Assembly (NCBI RefSeq): GCF_000355675.1
Contig: NC_020888.1
Coordinates: 3,269,501-3,333,500, forward strand
Source: Thalassolituus oleivorans MIL-1
Lineage (GTDB): Bacteria; Pseudomonadota; Gammaproteobacteria; Pseudomonadales; Oceanobacteraceae
Direction of reading: 5' to 3'
Length of the DNA stretch: 64,000 nucleotides
The notes under the pieces were generated by a model that had not been told where the DNA came from, did no database searches, and worked only from the letters and a program-made list of their open reading frames with translations. The position numbers and the translations under genes were made by a program. Shown piece by piece: positions 36,154 through 44,345 of this stretch (the first letter of the stretch is position 1; each line of letters starts with the position of its first letter).

Positions 36154-36438
36154 ATGACCAAAACCGAAATCGAAGCTGCGGCATTTCGCCGATTATTGAA
36201 ACATCTAGACGAACGCAAAGACGTGCAAAACATTGATTTAATGAATCTCGCAGGATTTTGCCGTAATTGCTTAGCGAAGTGGTACACGTCAGCGGCTGCC
36301 GAAGGCGGAGAAGCACTCACTTATGATGCTGCGCGCGAGATTATTTATGGTATGCCATATGATGTTTGGAAGGCGCAATACCAACAAGAAGCAACACCAG
36401 AACAATTAGCCGCCATGAATAACTCGTCACAGTTATAA
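36154..36438 (+). CDS. DUF1244 domain protein
   Basis: The 94-residue product is recognised as DUF1244 from the pattern LDERKDVQNIDLMNLAGFCR with NCLAKWY, and AREIIYGMPYDVWKAQYQ. The ATG at 36154, five bases after AGGAC, matches family proteins; a GTG 33 bases upstream would add residues not seen in the family. It is soluble, with two conserved cysteines in the FCRNCLAKWY segment. Function is unknown. It stands between thiL and a SIMPL-family gene. Confidence 0.88.
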   Translation: MTKTEIEAAAFRRLLKHLDERKDVQNIDLMNLAGFCRNCLAKWYTSAAAEGGEALTYDAAREIIYGMPYDVWKAQYQQEATPEQLAAMNNSSQL

Positions 36439-36489
36439 AACGATAAACTAGACGACATGTGCGTATAAAACACGAAGGAGATTGAACCT

Positions 36490-37191
36490 GTGAAACAATT
36501 ATCTGCGTTTATTATTGCCCTACTTATTATTTTCCCTAGCTGGGCCGATGAACCTTTTATCGACGTCAGTGGTTACGGAAAAATCGAAGTCATGCCCGAT
36601 TATTTGCAGCTGTATATTTCTCTTAGTGATACCAAGAAAACATTAGCCGAAGCCCGCGACAGCGTTGAGTCCGTGTTCCAGCAAGTATTGAAAGTGCGAT
36701 CTGATTTAAATATTAGTAAAGATGACATCGACGCAGCGCACATTAGTAATCAACCGATGTACGAATGGCAACGCGATAGCAGCACACGCAAATACACCGG
36801 CGAACAAGTCACCCGCCGCGTGACGATTACACTGCGCAATCTTGATGATTACGGCCGTTTAGTACACCGCTTAATGGAAGATGGCCGTATTCAAATTCAA
36901 AATACTAATCTGCGTTTTAATGACCTACCAAGCTTACAGCGTAAGGCCACCAAACTTGCACTACTCGATGCACGCGACAAAGCGAATTTTATGGCCACCA
37001 CGTTAGATAACAGCCTAGGCGCAGTGCAGTTTATTCAAGAGCAAGGCGGCTACAATCCTCAGCCGGTTGTGATGATGGCGCAAATGCGCAGTGCAAAAAT
37101 GGAAGATTCGTCAGTTGGATCAGAAATGTTGATTCAAAAACAAGATATCGAACAGAGTGTGCAAGTTCGCTTTGCCATTACAGAAAAATAG
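36490..37191 (+). CDS. SIMPL (DUF541) family periplasmic protein
   Basis: The 233-residue protein starts with GTG after GAAGGAG and has a signal peptide (MKQLSAFIIALLIIFPSWA), so it is exported to the periplasm. The mature part opens ISVSGYGKIEV-like (FIDVSGYGKIEVMPDYLQLY), the SIMPL hallmark, and ends with the pattern IEQSVQVRFAI. E. coli YggE is a homologue associated with lowered oxidative stress; the biochemical role is unclear. It is followed five bases later by a DUF1653 gene. Confidence 0.9.
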   Translation: MKQLSAFIIALLIIFPSWADEPFIDVSGYGKIEVMPDYLQLYISLSDTKKTLAEARDSVESVFQQVLKVRSDLNISKDDIDAAHISNQPMYEWQRDSSTRKYTGEQVTRRVTITLRNLDDYGRLVHRLMEDGRIQIQNTNLRFNDLPSLQRKATKLALLDARDKANFMATTLDNSLGAVQFIQEQGGYNPQPVVMMAQMRSAKMEDSSVGSEMLIQKQDIEQSVQVRFAITEK

Positions 37192-37196
37192 TAAAA

Positions 37197-37457
37197 ATGA
37201 ACAAAGATCTAACGACAACGCCTAGTATAACAAGTGGTCGCTACCGTCACTACAAAGGTAGCGATTACGAAGTTTTCGGTTTAGTGCGCCACAGTGAAAC
37301 CGAAGAGTGGTTGGTGCATTATCGTACGCTCTACGGTGATTTTAGCCACTGGGTAAGACCCTATGCTATGTTCACTGAAGAAGTTGTGATTGACGGTGTT
37401 GCCCAACCGCGCTTTGCTCTGATAAATGACGAAGCCGTTATAATTAACGACCAATAG
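37197..37457 (+). CDS. DUF1653 domain protein
   Basis: This 86-residue protein carries the DUF1653 motif, GRYRHYKGSDYEVFGLVRHS followed by WLVHYRTLYGDFSHWVRPYA and MFTEEV. The domain is a small beta-rich fold found alone or fused to hydrolases, and its function is not established. A short disordered tail leads to the stop. It sits five bases after the SIMPL gene and four bases before ybaK, so the three are probably co-transcribed. Confidence 0.9.
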   Translation: MNKDLTTTPSITSGRYRHYKGSDYEVFGLVRHSETEEWLVHYRTLYGDFSHWVRPYAMFTEEVVIDGVAQPRFALINDEAVIINDQ

Positions 37458-37461
37458 CATC

Positions 37462-37938
37462 ATGACTCCAGCCATTAATGCCGCGAAAAAAGCGGGGATT
37501 CGCTACGACATTCTAGAATATCAACACGACCCCGATGCGCCTTCCTATGGCGAAGAAGCAGCCAACGTTTTAAATTTACCCACTGCGCAAGTTTTTAAAA
37601 CCTTACTGGTCAGCCTTAGCGGCCATAAAAGTTCACTTGCGGTTGCCGTTTTACCGGTTAGCCATCAACTAAGCCTAAAGGCTATCGCGAAAGCGCTGGG
37701 TGCCAAAAAAGCCGATATGGCCGACCCTAAGGTCGCTGAACGAACAACGGGATACATCGTTGGTGGTATTAGTCCAATTGGTCAAAAAAAAGCTCTCCCC
37801 ACGGTAATTGACCAGAGTGCAACGGCATTTACCGCCATTTATTGCAGCGCAGGACGTAGAGGTTTGGAAATTGGCCTAGCGGCTAACGATTTAGCTGCAC
37901 TCACCCGAGGTATTTTTGCCGAAATTACGGCACAATAG
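37462..37938 (+). CDS. ybaK: Cys-tRNA(Pro) deacylase YbaK
   Basis: YbaK hydrolyses Cys-tRNA(Pro) made in error by prolyl-tRNA synthetase. The 158-residue protein has the YbaK/ProX fold signatures QVFKTLLVSLSGHKSSLAVA (with the essential lysine), LSLKAIAKALGAKKADMADP and GYIVGGISPIGQKKALPTVI. Length and motifs agree with the E. coli protein (159). It follows the DUF1653 gene by four bases. Confidence 0.95.
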   Translation: MTPAINAAKKAGIRYDILEYQHDPDAPSYGEEAANVLNLPTAQVFKTLLVSLSGHKSSLAVAVLPVSHQLSLKAIAKALGAKKADMADPKVAERTTGYIVGGISPIGQKKALPTVIDQSATAFTAIYCSAGRRGLEIGLAANDLAALTRGIFAEITAQ

Positions 37939-37980
37939 GCACAGCGTTGTTTTTTCTATAGTTGTAATAAGTGATTTCGC

Positions 37981-38373
37981 ATGAAGCTGCCTAAGCTCGT
38001 CCCATTATTAATATTCCCCTTGTTGCTGATAGCAGCATGTACTCCACTGGGATACCAAAAAGCACAGGTTAGTCCAGACACTCACCAAGACGGCTACCTT
38101 GATAAAGAGGTCTCGCCAGGGGTTCATATTATTGAAGTCCGCCAAGAAGCACGCTACGCCCTCATGTTTCATCGCGAGACGACCGAAGCACGTTTTCGTA
38201 CTCACTGGGAACGCCGCGCTGCCGAACTGTGTCCTAACGGTTATACCGGCACACCCGAGATGATTTCTCCGCGCGAAGCACGTATCGATGAGTTTTATTG
38301 CACTCTCGAAGTCTGTCAGAAATATCCTTTATTATCGGGTGTCGCCTTCTGCAAAAAAGTATACGAGCTGTAA
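37981..38373 (+). CDS. Small outer-envelope lipoprotein, unrecognised
   Basis: The 130-residue precursor has a lipoprotein signal peptide, MKLPKLVPLLIFPLLLIAAC, with the lipobox ending at C20. The mature part contains GVHIIEVRQEARYALMFHRE and two later cysteine pairs (ELCPNGY; FYCTLEVCQKYP), resembling small proteins in which the WERRAAELCPNGY motif recurs. No function can be given. Its stop codon lies inside a hairpin shared with convergent fumC. Confidence 0.8.
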   Translation: MKLPKLVPLLIFPLLLIAACTPLGYQKAQVSPDTHQDGYLDKEVSPGVHIIEVRQEARYALMFHRETTEARFRTHWERRAAELCPNGYTGTPEMISPREARIDEFYCTLEVCQKYPLLSGVAFCKKVYEL

Positions 38374-38384
38374 ATACAGCTCGT
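38363..38384. terminator. Hairpin between convergent lipoprotein gene and fumC
   Basis: ACGAGCTGTA and TACAGCTCGT are complementary with almost no loop. The hairpin includes the lipoprotein stop codon and lacks a clear T run on either side. Confidence 0.45.
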
Positions 38385-38418
38385 CACTATTGCGCAAACC
38401 AGATCAAAACATCGGCAT

Positions 38419-39804
38419 TTAAGCTAAGCCACCCCGAGTTAAGTGGTCGGGATCAAGTAGTTTGGTTAATTCTGCCCGCGTCAAATCAGTATGTTCTTCG
38501 GCAACATCAATAATCGCACGCTGCTCGCGGTAAGCGAGCTTGGCAATTTCTGCCGCTTTGGCGTAACCAATAATCGGATTCAACGCAGTCACTAAAATTG
38601 GATTGCGCGCCAAAGCTTCTTGCAGTCGGGCTTCGTTCACCTTAAAAGTCGCAATTGCTTTATCCGCTAACACTAGGCTGGCTTGAGTCAGTAAATGAAT
38701 ACTGTGCAGTAAATTACTCGCAATCAATGGCAACATGACATTCAGTTCAAAATTACCCGACTGCCCAGCAACGGTTATGGTGGTGTCATTGCCAATAACT
38801 TGAGCAGCCACCATAGCCACGGCTTCGGGAATAACCGGATTAACCTTACCTGGCATGATAGAAGAACCAGGCTGCAATGCTTCTAGCTCAATTTCGCCTA
38901 ACCCAGCTAACGGACCAGAGTTCATCCAGCGTAAATCATTAGCAATTTTCATTAAGGATACCGCTAAAGTTTTTAGCTGACCCGATACTGCTACCGCCGT
39001 ATCTTGGCTTGCGATTTGGCTAAAGCGATTATCCGCCTCGGTAAAATCGAGCCCCGTTTGCTGCGATAAGACTTGGCAAAATAATGCGGCGAAATTAGGG
39101 TGTGCGTTAATTCCTGTGCCCACCGCGGTGCCACCTTGAGCAAGGGATTGAACAACAGGCTGTAACTGTTCAAGGTTGCGTATATTTTGCTGAATTTGGT
39201 TCGACCAAGCGTAAATGGTTTGATCCATACGCACAGGCATAGCATCCATTAAATGCGTACGACCTGTTTTTACAATATCTTTTAAGCTTTCCGCTTTAGC
39301 ATTCATCACCTGCTTTAAATGGTTCAATGCCGGTAATAACTCGTGAGCCAAGCCAATGGATGTCGCGACGTGAATACTGGTAGGAATAACATCGTTACTA
39401 CTTTGGCCAGCGTTCACATGATCATTAGCGTTCACCTCTTGCCCGCACATCGTTGCTGCGAGATGCGCTAGCACTTCATTAGCGTTCATATTGGTGCTGG
39501 TGCCGGAGCCCGTTTGAAAAATATCAATAGGAAAATGATCCATGAGATCGTCACTATTGAGCAAACCTTGAGCAGATTTTTGAATAGCCGCCGCAATTTC
39601 GACGTCGAGCTGATCCAACTGACGATTGGCTTCAGCAGCGGCCATTTTTACTTGCAACAAAGCACGAATAAACGTGCTCGGCATTGTCTGCTGGCTGATA
39701 TTGAAGTTGTTGATTGCTCGCTGGGTTTGCGCTCCGTAGAGGGCGTGAGCTGGGACTTCAAGATCCCCCATGCTGTCGTGTTCAATTCGTGTTGCACTTG
39801 CCAT
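38419..39804 (-). CDS. fumC: Fumarate hydratase class II
   Basis: FumC is the iron-independent fumarase of the TCA cycle. The 461-residue protein has the N-terminal GDLEVPAHALYGAQTQRAIN, QTGSGTSTNMNANEVLA, TGRTHLMDAMPVRM and the superfamily signature GSSIMPGKVNPV. Length is typical (E. coli 467). The start at 39804 follows AGGAG. It is transcribed alone; the gene upstream on the same strand ends in its own terminator. Being oxygen-stable and iron-free, it commonly serves under iron limitation or oxidative stress. Confidence 0.97.
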   Translation of the reverse strand: MASATRIEHDSMGDLEVPAHALYGAQTQRAINNFNISQQTMPSTFIRALLQVKMAAAEANRQLDQLDVEIAAAIQKSAQGLLNSDDLMDHFPIDIFQTGSGTSTNMNANEVLAHLAATMCGQEVNANDHVNAGQSSNDVIPTSIHVATSIGLAHELLPALNHLKQVMNAKAESLKDIVKTGRTHLMDAMPVRMDQTIYAWSNQIQQNIRNLEQLQPVVQSLAQGGTAVGTGINAHPNFAALFCQVLSQQTGLDFTEADNRFSQIASQDTAVAVSGQLKTLAVSLMKIANDLRWMNSGPLAGLGEIELEALQPGSSIMPGKVNPVIPEAVAMVAAQVIGNDTTITVAGQSGNFELNVMLPLIASNLLHSIHLLTQASLVLADKAIATFKVNEARLQEALARNPILVTALNPIIGYAKAAEIAKLAYREQRAIIDVAEEHTDLTRAELTKLLDPDHLTRGGLA

Positions 39805-39939
39805 GCGCTATACACTCCTATTGCTCGCGAATGTCCATACCCCAGACTAAGGCAATACATAGGCATTAGCCAATAAGACTCATGTATCAGACTGTTGAAT
39901 ATTCATATGACGTTTACTAGGGTGTTTTTTTACGCCAAT

Positions 39940-39965
39940 AAAAAAGAGCGCCGTAGCGCTCTTTT
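39940..39965 (-). terminator. Intrinsic terminator of the first SDR gene
   Basis: On the minus strand AAAAGAGCGC pairs with GCGCTCTTTT around TACG and is followed by TTTTTATT. It separates the SDR gene from fumC. Confidence 0.88.
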
Positions 39966-39983
39966 CAATCAAAGAAACCGAAT

Positions 39984-40838
39984 TTACGCGGCTTTCGTAT
40001 TCATCTTCTTCTGTAGACCAACGACTTTAGTGAAAATCCACTGATAAGAAGTCGGCAATAGACGTACCATAATATCTAAGAAGTGAGCATCCGGCCCAAT
40101 CAGCACACGACGCTTGTTCTTCTTAACACCATTAAGAATGGTCTTAGCGGCTTTATCAGGAGTAGTGATAAACATCTTCTCGAAGTTAGCTACAGTATCA
40201 TTGTCATCAGTACCCGTAATCGAAGCCGTGCTCGATGACATACGTGAAGACTTAGCAATGTTAGTTTTGATACCACCAGGATGAATACAGGTCATGCTTA
40301 CCGGGGATCCGGTGCTCTCTAAATCCTGACGTAACGATTCACTCAAGCCACGCACTGCGAACTTACTGGCATTATAACCGCTCATTAGTGGCTGAGATGC
40401 CAAACCAAATACGCTAGAGATATTAATGATATGCCCTTCTCCACCACGTTCCATGTGCGGCAAGAAGGCTTTAACACCATATAAAACGCCGTAGAAGTTG
40501 ATGTTCATAATCCATTCGAAATCTGAGATTTCTAAAGCAGCTACCGTACCCGCGAGAGCAACACCTGCGTTATTGAATACCATGCTGACTTTACCGTGAT
40601 CGGCGACTACTTGGTCTGCCCAAGCAAATACGGCTTCTTTATCCGATACATCAAGCTTTTGAATAGTCACTTTAACTGGGTAGCGCCCCAACATCTCAGC
40701 AGTGTCCGCTAAACCGGCTTCACTTACATCGCTGATCGCTAGATTGCAGCCTTGCTGCGCAAGATTCATAGCTAACGCGCGTCCGATACCTGAACCAGCA
40801 CCTGTAATGGCTGCTACTTTATTATTAAAATTTTGCAT
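39984..40838 (-). CDS. Short-chain dehydrogenase/reductase, copy 1
   Basis: The 284-residue SDR has the NAD(P)-binding TGAGSGIGRALAMNLAQQG (about 12-30), NNAGVAL, the catalytic serine in INISSVFG and the YNASK Tyr/Lys pair. After the SDR core, a longer C-terminus with FITTPDKAAKTILNGVKKNK and RRVLIGPDAHFLDIMVRLLP is shared with the second copy. It probably oxidises or reduces a hydrophobic alcohol or ketone, fitting the Baeyer-Villiger monooxygenase nearby; the substrate is not known. It has its own terminator and probably its own promoter, since a terminator for copy 2 lies upstream. Confidence 0.92.
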   Translation of the reverse strand: MQNFNNKVAAITGAGSGIGRALAMNLAQQGCNLAISDVSEAGLADTAEMLGRYPVKVTIQKLDVSDKEAVFAWADQVVADHGKVSMVFNNAGVALAGTVAALEISDFEWIMNINFYGVLYGVKAFLPHMERGGEGHIINISSVFGLASQPLMSGYNASKFAVRGLSESLRQDLESTGSPVSMTCIHPGGIKTNIAKSSRMSSSTASITGTDDNDTVANFEKMFITTPDKAAKTILNGVKKNKRRVLIGPDAHFLDIMVRLLPTSYQWIFTKVVGLQKKMNTKAA

Positions 40839-40939
40839 AATGAATCCTCAGTTTTAACGCCCTTAGTGATGGGAGCTATCAGTCTAGTAAAGCCTAAGCA
40901 CAACCATGGTTAAATGTATTGGCTTTCGATGAATGCACT

Positions 40940-40952
40940 TTAACTGCCATAG
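40940..40952 (-). promoter_or_regulatory. TATGGCAGTTAAA element upstream of SDR copy 1
   Basis: Read on the minus strand this is TATGGCAGTTAAAG, close to the TATGGCAGCTTAAA and CGTGGCAGATTAAA cores upstream of the hydrolase paralogues. It lies about 105 bases before the SDR start. The similarity is short and may be chance. Confidence 0.3.
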
Positions 40953-41022
40953 CCAAAATGCACAGGTCGGTTACGGACATTTTCAATCGTCATGTCGTAC
41001 CCGAGCTGGCACTACAAAGGCT

Positions 41023-41047
41023 AAAAAAAAGGACGCCGAAGCGTCCT
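41023..41047 (-). terminator. Intrinsic terminator of SDR copy 2
   Basis: On the minus strand AGGACGC and GCGTCCT form a stem around TTCG and are followed by eight T residues. It ends the BVMO-SDR operon. Confidence 0.92.
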
Positions 41048-41071
41048 AAAGGTACTGCAACCCAAAAGCTT

Positions 41072-41926
41072 TCATGCTGACTTCTTATTCAACTTACCTT
41101 GAAGCTTAACCACTTTCGTAATAATCCACTGATATCCAGCTGGAAATAAACGCACCATAGCATCAAATACATAAGCATCTGGGCCAATCAATACTCGACG
41201 TTTATTTTTCTTAACACCATTTAAAATTGTCTTTGCTGCTTTATCGGGAGTAGTAATGAAGGTTCGTTCAAAGTCTTTAATTGTTTTATCGTTATCTGAT
41301 CCCATTACTTCGGATGTACTAGCAGACATACGCGACTGCTTAGCAATATTCGTTTTAATACCACCAGGATGAACACAAGTAGAACTCACGACAGACTGAG
41401 TACTTTCCAAATCTTGGCGCAGCGATTCCGTTAAGCCACGAACCGCGAATTTACTCGCGTTATAGCCGCTCATTAAAGGTTGAGATGCTAAACCGAAAAT
41501 ACTGGATATATTAATAACATGCCCTTCTCCGCTTCGTTCCAAGTGCGGCAAGAATGCTTTAGTACCGTAAAGCACGCCATAGAAATTAATATTCATGATC
41601 CATTCATAATCAGAGATATCTAACGCAGCAACAGTGCCAGACAATGCCACTCCGGCATTATTAAATATCATATTTACGCGACCATGATCCGCCACTACTT
41701 GATCTGCCCAAGCATAAAATGCATCTTTATCTGAAACATCGAGTTTCGTCGTTGTGACCGTTACCGAATATTGGCTCAATAAAGAAACCGTCTCGGCTAA
41801 ACCTGCTTCACTGACGTCACTCAAGGCCAAGTGACATCCTTGCTGGGCGAGGTTAATAGCTAACGCACGCCCGATACCTGATCCGGCACCCGTAATTGCT
41901 GCCACTTTATTATTAAAGTTTTTCAT
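41072..41926 (-). CDS. Short-chain dehydrogenase/reductase, copy 2
   Basis: This 284-residue paralogue of the neighbouring SDR is near-identical in key parts: AAITGAGSGIGRALAINLAQ, NNAGVALSGTVAALDISDY, INISSIFGLASQPL, YNASKFAVRGLTESLRQDLE and the C-terminal KAAKTILNGVKKNKRRVLIG. Its start is nine bases after the monooxygenase stop, so the two form an operon. The pairing of a BVMO with an SDR suggests sequential oxidation of an alcohol to a ketone and then to an ester or lactone. Its direction and substrate remain inference. Confidence 0.92.
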   Translation of the reverse strand: MKNFNNKVAAITGAGSGIGRALAINLAQQGCHLALSDVSEAGLAETVSLLSQYSVTVTTTKLDVSDKDAFYAWADQVVADHGRVNMIFNNAGVALSGTVAALDISDYEWIMNINFYGVLYGTKAFLPHLERSGEGHVINISSIFGLASQPLMSGYNASKFAVRGLTESLRQDLESTQSVVSSTCVHPGGIKTNIAKQSRMSASTSEVMGSDNDKTIKDFERTFITTPDKAAKTILNGVKKNKRRVLIGPDAYVFDAMVRLFPAGYQWIITKVVKLQGKLNKKSA

Positions 41927-41935
41927 AGATTTCTC

Positions 41936-43393
41936 TCAATTTATGGTGTGATCAGCACTGCGGAAGTTTTTCGTCCAGCGCAAATAGGTGAAGCTAAAGC
42001 CCGGAAACATGGCAATCACATGCCCGCTTTTACTTTTATACCAACTATTACAACCACCTGACTGCCAAACCGTTTTATTCATTTCTTTATGAATGTGGGT
42101 GGTATAACTGTCTTCAGCTTCAGGCGTTACTTCAATCGTTTTAGCACTACCATTACGCACAGCTTTAATCGCCGATAGTATGTAATTCATTTGCGCTTCA
42201 ATCACAAAGATAGCGGATGTATGACCTATACCAGTATTTGGCCCAGTCACCACAAACAGATTTGGAAAATTAGGTACAGTTGTACCTAAGTATGCGCGCG
42301 GGAATTCACTCCAGACATCGCCAAGCTCTTTTCCTCCGCGACCAATAACAGGGTAAGAAATCACCCCATCTGTAGCATCGTAACCCGTCGAGTAAATAAT
42401 CAAATCAAGATCCAGCGTCTCACCATCCTGAGTCTTAATGCCGGTTGCGGTGATCTCTTCTATCCCTTGCTCTTTACTATGCAAAGTAACGTTATCGCGA
42501 CAAAAAGCGGGATACAAAGTGTTCGATAAAATAATACGCTTACAGCCAATGGTGTAATCAGGTGTCACCTTACGGCGTAATTCTTCATCTTTAATTTGAT
42601 GCTTAATATGCTTTTCTGCTTCACGTTGAGCAACCAACTTAAGCATGGTCTTAGAATACTTAAATCCAACAACACGCGATTCTAGACTCCAATAGATAAA
42701 GGTACGCAACGCTTTATAAATAGCTTTATTACGTAATAACGCCCGTTGCCATGGTTTAAATACACGATCTGCACGAGGCATTACCCAATGCGGTGTACGT
42801 TGAAATACATGGAGATGCTCACAATCGGGAGCGATCGCAGGAATAACCTGTGCAGCACTGGCACCACTGCCAATGATGGCAACTTTTTTGCCGCGTAAAT
42901 CGTAGTCGTGATCCCAGTTATTCGTATGAAAACTCTTACCCTGAAAAGAATCACGGCCTTTAAAATTCGGAATAACGGGCGTGCTCAACGGGCCTGAGGC
43001 ATTAATCACAAATTGTGCATCCAACGGCTCTTTGCCATCAAGTTCAATCTGCCAACGCTGACTGGCGGCATCCCACTCAATACGGTTTACATTGGCATTG
43101 GTGAGTGTTTTGTCACGCAATTTGTATTTTTCAATAACGTAATTGGTGTACTGATTTAGCTCTTTTTGCTCAGCAAACATTTGCGACCAGTCATACGGCT
43201 CGTGAGAAATAGAATACAAAGCCGATTGAACGTCGACTGCGGCACCAGGATACGTGTTTTGGCACCAAGTACCGCCCATGAACTCGCGGCGCTCAAGAAT
43301 AATAAAATCCGTAATACCCTGCTTGAGCAGATTAATAGCAGCACACTGACCACCGAAACCACTACCGATAATAATTACGTTGTAACTTTTCAT
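41936..43393 (-). CDS. Baeyer-Villiger-type flavin monooxygenase
   Basis: The 485-residue flavoprotein has an FAD-binding GxGxxG (IIIGSGFGGQCAAINLLKQG), the type I BVMO fingerprint FQGKSFHTNNWD (FxGxxxHxxxW), an NADPH-binding GSGASAAQVIPA and the C-terminal PNLFVVTGPNTGIGHTS. It should insert oxygen next to a carbonyl of a ketone using NADPH and O2; AlmA-like long-chain alkane monooxygenases belong to the same broad family. A start at 43471 would add 26 residues with no family similarity and would cross the TetR operator region, so MKSYNVIII at 43393 is preferred. It is followed in the operon by an SDR. Confidence 0.92.
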   Translation of the reverse strand: MKSYNVIIIGSGFGGQCAAINLLKQGITDFIILERREFMGGTWCQNTYPGAAVDVQSALYSISHEPYDWSQMFAEQKELNQYTNYVIEKYKLRDKTLTNANVNRIEWDAASQRWQIELDGKEPLDAQFVINASGPLSTPVIPNFKGRDSFQGKSFHTNNWDHDYDLRGKKVAIIGSGASAAQVIPAIAPDCEHLHVFQRTPHWVMPRADRVFKPWQRALLRNKAIYKALRTFIYWSLESRVVGFKYSKTMLKLVAQREAEKHIKHQIKDEELRRKVTPDYTIGCKRIILSNTLYPAFCRDNVTLHSKEQGIEEITATGIKTQDGETLDLDLIIYSTGYDATDGVISYPVIGRGGKELGDVWSEFPRAYLGTTVPNFPNLFVVTGPNTGIGHTSAIFVIEAQMNYILSAIKAVRNGSAKTIEVTPEAEDSYTTHIHKEMNKTVWQSGGCNSWYKSKSGHVIAMFPGFSFTYLRWTKNFRSADHTIN

Positions 43394-43473
43394 ACCTGAG
43401 TACCGCCTCAAAAACGTATCAGCACAAAATTGAACCAAGACTGCTGCTGATATTGTTATTTTTATACCCATCT

Positions 43474-43516
43474 GACGACAGGCAATGTCACTTTACTTCT
43501 GACGACAGCTGTTGTC
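43474..43516. promoter_or_regulatory. Repeated operator between BVMO and TetR gene
   Basis: GACGACAGCTGTTGTC (43501-43516) is a 16-base near-perfect palindrome ending 10 bases before the TetR start. A related GACGACAGGCAATGTC (43474-43489) lies 27 bases away, toward the monooxygenase gene. A palindrome repeated in a divergent intergenic region next to a TetR gene is the usual layout of its own operator. Confidence 0.7.
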
Positions 43517-43526
43517 AAATTAGCGC

Positions 43527-44201
43527 ATGACAAAATCTACAGTACAAACAACGGGCAGAACTTACGGTGGCATGAGCCAAGAAGAGCGCATAGCCCAACG
43601 CCGTCAGCAGTTCTTACGCGCCGGTATCGATGTTTTTGGGACGGAAGGCTTTCGCAGCGTGACGGTGCGCCGCATCTGTAAAGAAGCGAAACTAACCGAC
43701 CGTTATTTCTACGAATGCTGTGGCTCTATTGAATCTCTGCTAATGGATGTGTACGAACACTGTATGCAGAAAACGCTCAAAGGGGTGACGGCACATATCG
43801 CCAGCCAAGCCAGCACTAAGCAGTGGCAACAACTCATTGATACCATCTTGGATAGCTTTTTCCAGGAAATGGAAGATCCTCGCGTGGCGCGTATTTGCAT
43901 GTTTGAAGCCGATGGTGCCAGTGAGGACATGCATCAACTGTATAACCGCTACATCGGCAAGTTTGCACAACTTACTATACAAGTCAGCAAGCACTATGTT
44001 GATGATTGGCAATTGAGCGATGAAGAAGGCGACGTCATTGGCAATGCCTTAATCGGTGGCGTGATTCAGGTGACTCGCAACTGGGTTCTTAGCGATTACC
44101 AAGTGCCTCGTGCTGTATTAGTCAGTGGCGCAGGCAAGATTTTCGCGGGTATGGCCACCCTCTTTGGTTTAACCACGAATAGAGATCTGCAGCCAGCTTA
44201 A
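43527..44201 (+). CDS. TetR-family transcriptional regulator
   Basis: The 224-residue protein has an N-terminal TetR helix-turn-helix (about residues 25-70): FLRAGIDVFGTEGFRSVTVR, then RICKEAKLTDRYFYECCGSI. The remainder is a helical ligand-binding domain. It is divergent from the BVMO-SDR operon, and a repeated palindrome lies between them. The likely role is repression of that operon until a hydrophobic ligand binds; the ligand cannot be read from sequence. A cysteine pair (ECCGS) sits just after the recognition helix. Confidence 0.93.
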   Translation: MTKSTVQTTGRTYGGMSQEERIAQRRQQFLRAGIDVFGTEGFRSVTVRRICKEAKLTDRYFYECCGSIESLLMDVYEHCMQKTLKGVTAHIASQASTKQWQQLIDTILDSFFQEMEDPRVARICMFEADGASEDMHQLYNRYIGKFAQLTIQVSKHYVDDWQLSDEEGDVIGNALIGGVIQVTRNWVLSDYQVPRAVLVSGAGKIFAGMATLFGLTTNRDLQPA

Positions 44202-44345
44202 AGCACAGATTTAGAAGGCATATCGGCAAGGCTCTAACTGACAGCATCAGTTGCTAAGGGTACAATACGCTCCATTCTTAGTGGCGCTTCAGCCACTAAC
44301 TCTTTATTTGATAACCTCTGCCGGAGTCACCGGCCAGGATTTTGT

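Noticed and set aside
43394-43471. N-terminal extension of the Baeyer-Villiger monooxygenase from 43471
   Set aside because: It has no family similarity and runs up to the operator region; the family N-terminus is MKSYNVIIIGSGFGG.
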